Shown: piece by piece, positions 61,047 through 64,000 of the stretch
Numbering within the stretch: the first letter of the stretch is position 1
Layout: each line of letters begins with the position of its first letter
Source: JAMXLO01 sp963812505
Lineage (GTDB): Bacteria > Pseudomonadota > Alphaproteobacteria > Acetobacterales > Acetobacteraceae
Direction: 5' to 3'
Assembly (NCBI GenBank): GCA_963812505.1
Contig: CAWEVM010000008.1
Location: 496,001 to 560,000, forward strand
Length of the DNA stretch: 64,000 bases
The notes under the pieces: model-generated
Seen by the model: only the letters and a program-made list of their open reading frames with translations
Told to the model about the DNA's origin: nothing
The model's database searches: none
Translations under genes and position numbers: made by a program

Positions 61047-61125
61047 GGCGGCGGCGATACGCCGCGTTGCATTCACCCATCCCCAATAGCGCGACAGGGG
61101 ACGCGCAATGGAAGGAGTGACAACG

Positions 61126-61329
61126 ATGGCCACTGGAACCGTGAAGTGGTTCAATGCAACGAAGGGCTATGGCTTCATCATGCCGCAGGACGGTGGCAAG
61201 GACGTGTTCGTCCATATCACCGCCGTACAGGCAGCAGGGCTGAAAGGCCTCAATGATGGCCAGAAGGTCAGCTATGAGGTGGCGATGGAACGCGGCAAGG
61301 CTGCGGCCACCAATCTCAAACTAAGCTGA
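61126..61329 (+). CDS. Cold-shock protein 2
   Basis: A second 67-residue CspA-type protein differing from the first at only about eight positions, in tandem 79 bases downstream. 'KGYGFI' and 'VFVHI' are intact. AAGGAG lies about 9 bases before ATG 61126, so this start is preferred to the in-frame ATG at 61108. A recent tandem duplication is likely. Confidence 0.95.
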   Translation: MATGTVKWFNATKGYGFIMPQDGGKDVFVHITAVQAAGLKGLNDGQKVSYEVAMERGKAAATNLKLS

Positions 61330-61417
61330 CGGCAACCACATACCATTGACGAAGCGGGCCGCGGCCAGGGCGATTGCTCCGGTGACGGTCCGCTTTGGCA
61401 TTTCAGGGTGATGCGCG

Positions 61418-62392
61418 ATGTTCTCGCTGGCGGAACTGGAAGCCGCACTGTCACTGGTGCATGCGAGCTTTCCGGGCACGCCGCAATACGCGTGGCCGCT
61501 GCTGGGCGAGCGTTGCGGCGCCGAAGTTTGGGTGAAGCACGAGAACCACACGCCGACGGGCGCCTTCAAGCTGCGCGGCGGGCTGATCTATGCCGAACGC
61601 CTCCGTAGCGAACGGCCCCATGTGCGTGGGATCATCTCGGCGACACGCGGCAATCATGGGCAATCGCTGGCCTGGGCAGGACGGCGCTATGGCATCGCCG
61701 TGACAGTGGTCGTGCCACACGGCAACAGCACGGAAAAGAATGCCGCGATGCGCGCATTTGGCGCACGCGTCATCGAGCATGGCGACGATTTCGAGATGGC
61801 ACGCGAGGAGGCGGAACGGCTCGCGGCGTCAGAGGAGCTGGAGTTCGCACCGTCGTACGCACCCGATCTGGTGAAGGGCGTGGCGACATATTCGTTGGAG
61901 CTGTTCCGCGCCGTGCCATTGCTCGATGCGCTGTATGTGCCGATCGGTCTCGGCTCGGGTATATGCGGCGCGATTCTGGTGCGGGATCTGCTGGGCCTGT
62001 CAACCGAGATCATCGGGGTGCAGGCGGCCGGTGCGGCGGCCTATGCGCGTTCCTTTGAGGAACGTCGCGTGGTGGCGTTGAACCGTGCTGAGACGCATGC
62101 CGACGGCGTGGCAGTGCGTCAGCCGGATGCGGGCGCGTTCGCCATCATCCGTGCAGGCGCTTCGCGTATCGTCACCGTGTCCGATGACGCCATCGCGGCT
62201 GCGATCCGCGCCTATTGGACCGACACGCACAATCTCGTGGAGGGCGCCGGCGCCGCGCCACTCGCCGCGCTGCTGGCCGAGCGGGACCGCATGGCGGGAA
62301 AGCGCGTCGGCCTGGTGATCAGCGGCGGCAATATCGATCTGGCGCTGTTCCGAAGCTGGGTGCTGCGACAGAATCAGGCCGCGGTGAGCTGA
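61418..62392 (+). CDS. Threonine dehydratase-family PLP enzyme
   Basis: A 324-residue fold-type II PLP enzyme of the threonine/serine dehydratase family. The Schiff-base lysine is Lys51 in 'TPTGAFKLRGG', 'ATRGNHGQSLAWAG' contacts the cofactor, 'GLGSGICGAI' is the phosphate-binding glycine loop, and 'VISGGNIDL' closes the site. The length matches catabolic (TdcB-like) enzymes without a regulatory ACT domain. It would deaminate Thr or Ser, or act as a racemase. Its end overlaps the convergent ctrA gene by 19 bases. Confidence 0.88.
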   Translation: MFSLAELEAALSLVHASFPGTPQYAWPLLGERCGAEVWVKHENHTPTGAFKLRGGLIYAERLRSERPHVRGIISATRGNHGQSLAWAGRRYGIAVTVVVPHGNSTEKNAAMRAFGARVIEHGDDFEMAREEAERLAASEELEFAPSYAPDLVKGVATYSLELFRAVPLLDALYVPIGLGSGICGAILVRDLLGLSTEIIGVQAAGAAAYARSFEERRVVALNRAETHADGVAVRQPDAGAFAIIRAGASRIVTVSDDAIAAAIRAYWTDTHNLVEGAGAAPLAALLAERDRMAGKRVGLVISGGNIDLALFRSWVLRQNQAAVS

Positions 62393-63099
62393 TTGACCGG
62401 GTCGGTCGGCGCGCCTGTGTGGGTGGGCGATGGTTCGCGGATCATGTAGCCGCGACCCCATACCGTGCCGATCAGGTTGTCGGCTCCTGCCATGGCCAGC
62501 TTCTTGCGCAGCTTGCAGATGAAAACGTCGATGATCTTCATCTCCGGCTCATCCATGCCGCCGTATAGGTGGTTCAGGAAAGCTTCCTTGGTCAGCACCA
62601 TCCCCTTGCGCAGCACGAGCAGCTCGAGAATTGCATATTCCTTGCCGGTCAGGTGCACCGCCTGGCCATCAACCGCGACCTCATGACTGTCGAGATTCAG
62701 CAACAGCGGACCGACGCGAAGCGACGGCTGGCTGAAGCCCTTGCTGCGCCGGACGATCGCCTGCATCCGAGCCAGCAGTTCGGCCTTGTCAAACGGCTTG
62801 GTGATGAAATCATCGGCGCCCAGACCGAGGCCTTTGACCTTGACCTGTGGGCGCGACAGCCCGGACAGGATCAGCACCGGGGTATCATTGCGCGAGATAC
62901 GCATCCGGCGCACGACCTCGAAACCTTCGATGTCGGGCAGCATCAGGTCAAGAACCACGATGTCGTAGTCATAGTGCCGGGCAAGTTCGAGGCCTTCCTC
63001 GCCTGTGTCGGCATGGTCGACCACGGCACCAACGGACCTCAACATCAGCGAGACGCCACGCGCCGCGACAAGGTCGTCTTCGATGAGCAGGATTCGCAT
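62374..63099 (-). CDS. ctrA: Cell-cycle master regulator CtrA
   Basis: A 241-residue OmpR-type regulator recognised as CtrA by 'MRILLIEDDLVAARG', the acidic pair Asp8/Asp9, phospho-acceptor Asp51 in 'VVLDLMLPDIEGF', Ser79 and Lys101 in 'ITKPFDKAELLARM', and by the winged-helix region 'LTGKEYAILELLVLRKGMV' and 'GGMDEPEMKIIDVFICKL'. In alphaproteobacteria CtrA controls cell cycle, motility and often Flp pili. It is divergent from fliI, with 170 bases between. Confidence 0.95.
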   Translation of the reverse strand: MRILLIEDDLVAARGVSLMLRSVGAVVDHADTGEEGLELARHYDYDIVVLDLMLPDIEGFEVVRRMRISRNDTPVLILSGLSRPQVKVKGLGLGADDFITKPFDKAELLARMQAIVRRSKGFSQPSLRVGPLLLNLDSHEVAVDGQAVHLTGKEYAILELLVLRKGMVLTKEAFLNHLYGGMDEPEMKIIDVFICKLRKKLAMAGADNLIGTVWGRGYMIREPSPTHTGAPTDPVNQLTAA

Positions 63100-63269
63100 T
63101 GAGATGCTTCCCCGGGTTTAGTCAAGAATACTTTTACCACTATAGCGTGTGTCATACCAGCAGTTTCTTCACTTTTTTGGGGCATATTCTCACGGCCTAT
63201 TGATCAAAGGCCCGCTTTCCAGACTTCTTATCAAGATATCGTATCAATCAATGGGATTGATGGTCATCA
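63100..63269. promoter_or_regulatory. ctrA-fliI divergent promoter region
   Basis: An A/T-richer 170-base spacer that must contain both promoters. I searched for a TTAA-N7-TTAA CtrA box by eye and did not find a clear one, nor an obvious sigma-54 site. Confidence 0.4.
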
Positions 63270-64000
63270 ATGAGATACGTCACAACCCTGGAGCGAGCGG
63301 CCGCAGGTCGGGCCGGGTTGCGAGACATCGCCCCGCTGCAGATTGAAGGGCGCGTGAGCGGATTGTCCGGCCTCGTGGTCGATATCGATGGGCTCAGCGG
63401 ACATGTTTGCGTCGGCGACCGTTTGCTGCTGGCGGCGCGTGACGGCCACGACATCCCGGCGGAAATTGTCGGCTTTCGCCAGGGGCTGGCGCAGGCGATG
63501 CCGTTCGGCGCCCTCGACGGGCTCGGGCCCGGCAGCGCCGCCCGGTTCCAACCGCAATCCTCTGCAGCGCCGAGCGGCGGGACCTTGTCAGTGTCTGACG
63601 CCTGGCTCGGCCGCGTGCTGGATCCGCTGGGTCGGCCGCTTGATGCGCGCGGCGCGCTGCCGGCCGGCCGCACCGCTCGCCGCGTGCGCGCCCCGCCACC
63701 CGATGCGACGCTGCGGGCGCGCCTGGGTCCTCGCCTCGATGTCGGCGTCCGCGCGCTCAATTGCTTTGCGACCTGTCGCCAAGGGCAGCGGCTCGGCTTG
63801 TTCTCCGGCTCCGGGATCGGCAAGTCGACCCTGCTGGCCATGCTGGCACGTCACACCGTATGCGATGTCGCGGTGCTCGCCTTGGTCGGTGAGCGTGGGC
63901 GCGAGGTACGCGAGTTCCTTGAGGACGACCTGGGTGCGGTCGGGCTGGCGCGCTCGGTCGTGGTGGTAGCCACTTCGGACTCACCGCCGCTGCTGCGCCG
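63270..64000 (+). CDS. fliI: Flagellar export ATPase FliI, partial
   Basis: The frame from ATG 63270 runs off the window end, so only about 243 of roughly 440 residues are seen. It has the N-terminal beta-domain ('IEGRVSGLSGLVVDIDG'), 'LGRVLDPLGRPLDARG', the P-loop 'SGSGIGKST' (179-187) and 'LVGERGREVREFLEDDLG', all typical of FliI, the ATPase of the flagellar type III export system. It indicates a flagellar gene cluster beyond the window. Confidence 0.92.
   Translation, partial: MRYVTTLERAAAGRAGLRDIAPLQIEGRVSGLSGLVVDIDGLSGHVCVGDRLLLAARDGHDIPAEIVGFRQGLAQAMPFGALDGLGPGSAARFQPQSSAAPSGGTLSVSDAWLGRVLDPLGRPLDARGALPAGRTARRVRAPPPDATLRARLGPRLDVGVRALNCFATCRQGQRLGLFSGSGIGKSTLLAMLARHTVCDVAVLALVGERGREVREFLEDDLGAVGLARSVVVVATSDSPPLLR

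Noticed and set aside
63100..63269. Possible CtrA box or sigma-54 promoter between ctrA and fliI
   Set aside because: No convincing TTAA-N7-TTAA or GG-N10-GC pattern could be found by eye.
1..64000. tRNA, rRNA, CRISPR, integrase or prophage genes
   Set aside because: No cloverleaf-like sequence, direct-repeat array, recombinase or phage structural protein was recognised in the window.

Overview
The window is 64 kb of GC-rich bacterial DNA with dense, short-spaced genes. CtrA, a Cpa/Tad pilus locus, two Flp pilins, FliI and frequent ATGA start/stop overlaps point to an alphaproteobacterium. The mix of genes suggests the Rhodospirillales/Acetobacteraceae side of the class; that placement is an inference. 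I see no rRNA, tRNA, CRISPR array, intact insertion sequence or prophage.

Layout. 0-11 kb: metabolic and housekeeping genes (MFS transporters, class IV aminotransferase, a divergent uracil-DNA-glycosylase-family protein carrying a repeat-derived insert, LysR regulator, moaB, isonitrile-hydratase-like protein, a nonsense-interrupted glutathione S-transferase, a coupled pair of TIGR04282/TIGR04283-type glycosyltransferases, a PA0069-type radical SAM protein). 10.4-15 kb: a CGNR regulator divergent from two alpha/beta-hydrolases, a haloacid dehalogenase and a frameshifted FAD disulfide oxidoreductase. 15-23.7 kb: an N,N-dimethylformamidase large-subunit homologue coupled to a LOG-family protein, next to a complete five-gene dipeptide-type ABC importer. 

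23.8-44.6 kb is the centre of interest: an orphan LuxR-type regulator, three tandem GT87 membrane glycosyltransferases, two Flp pilins, then cpaA-cpaB-cpaE-cpaF-tadB-tadC; a convergent unit cpaC-lipoprotein-tadD; tadE-tadG; and an apparent envelope annex (TPR/SPOR lipoprotein, lytic transglycosylase, secreted ClpP-like serine protease) ending in a CtrA paralogue whose receiver has lost key phosphorylation residues. The genes together look like a pilus locus with its own putative glycosylation, peptidoglycan-remodelling and regulatory parts.

44.6-56.3 kb: a dadA/racemase-family operon, then two paralogous sugar-type ABC permease pairs flanking a TonB-dependent receptor and a histidine kinase/response regulator pair. 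Only one pair has a binding protein and neither has an ATPase here. 57-64 kb: a secreted animal-type haem peroxidase, a YkgJ protein, an HSL-type esterase, tandem cold-shock genes, a threonine-dehydratase-family enzyme, the true ctrA, and fliI running off the window end.

Three genes (FAD oxidoreductase, cpaC, sugar binding protein) are each broken by one extra base in a short G/C run. This uniform pattern makes sequencing or assembly error at least as likely as genuine decay. Several palindromic intergenic repeats occur, and some have entered reading frames.
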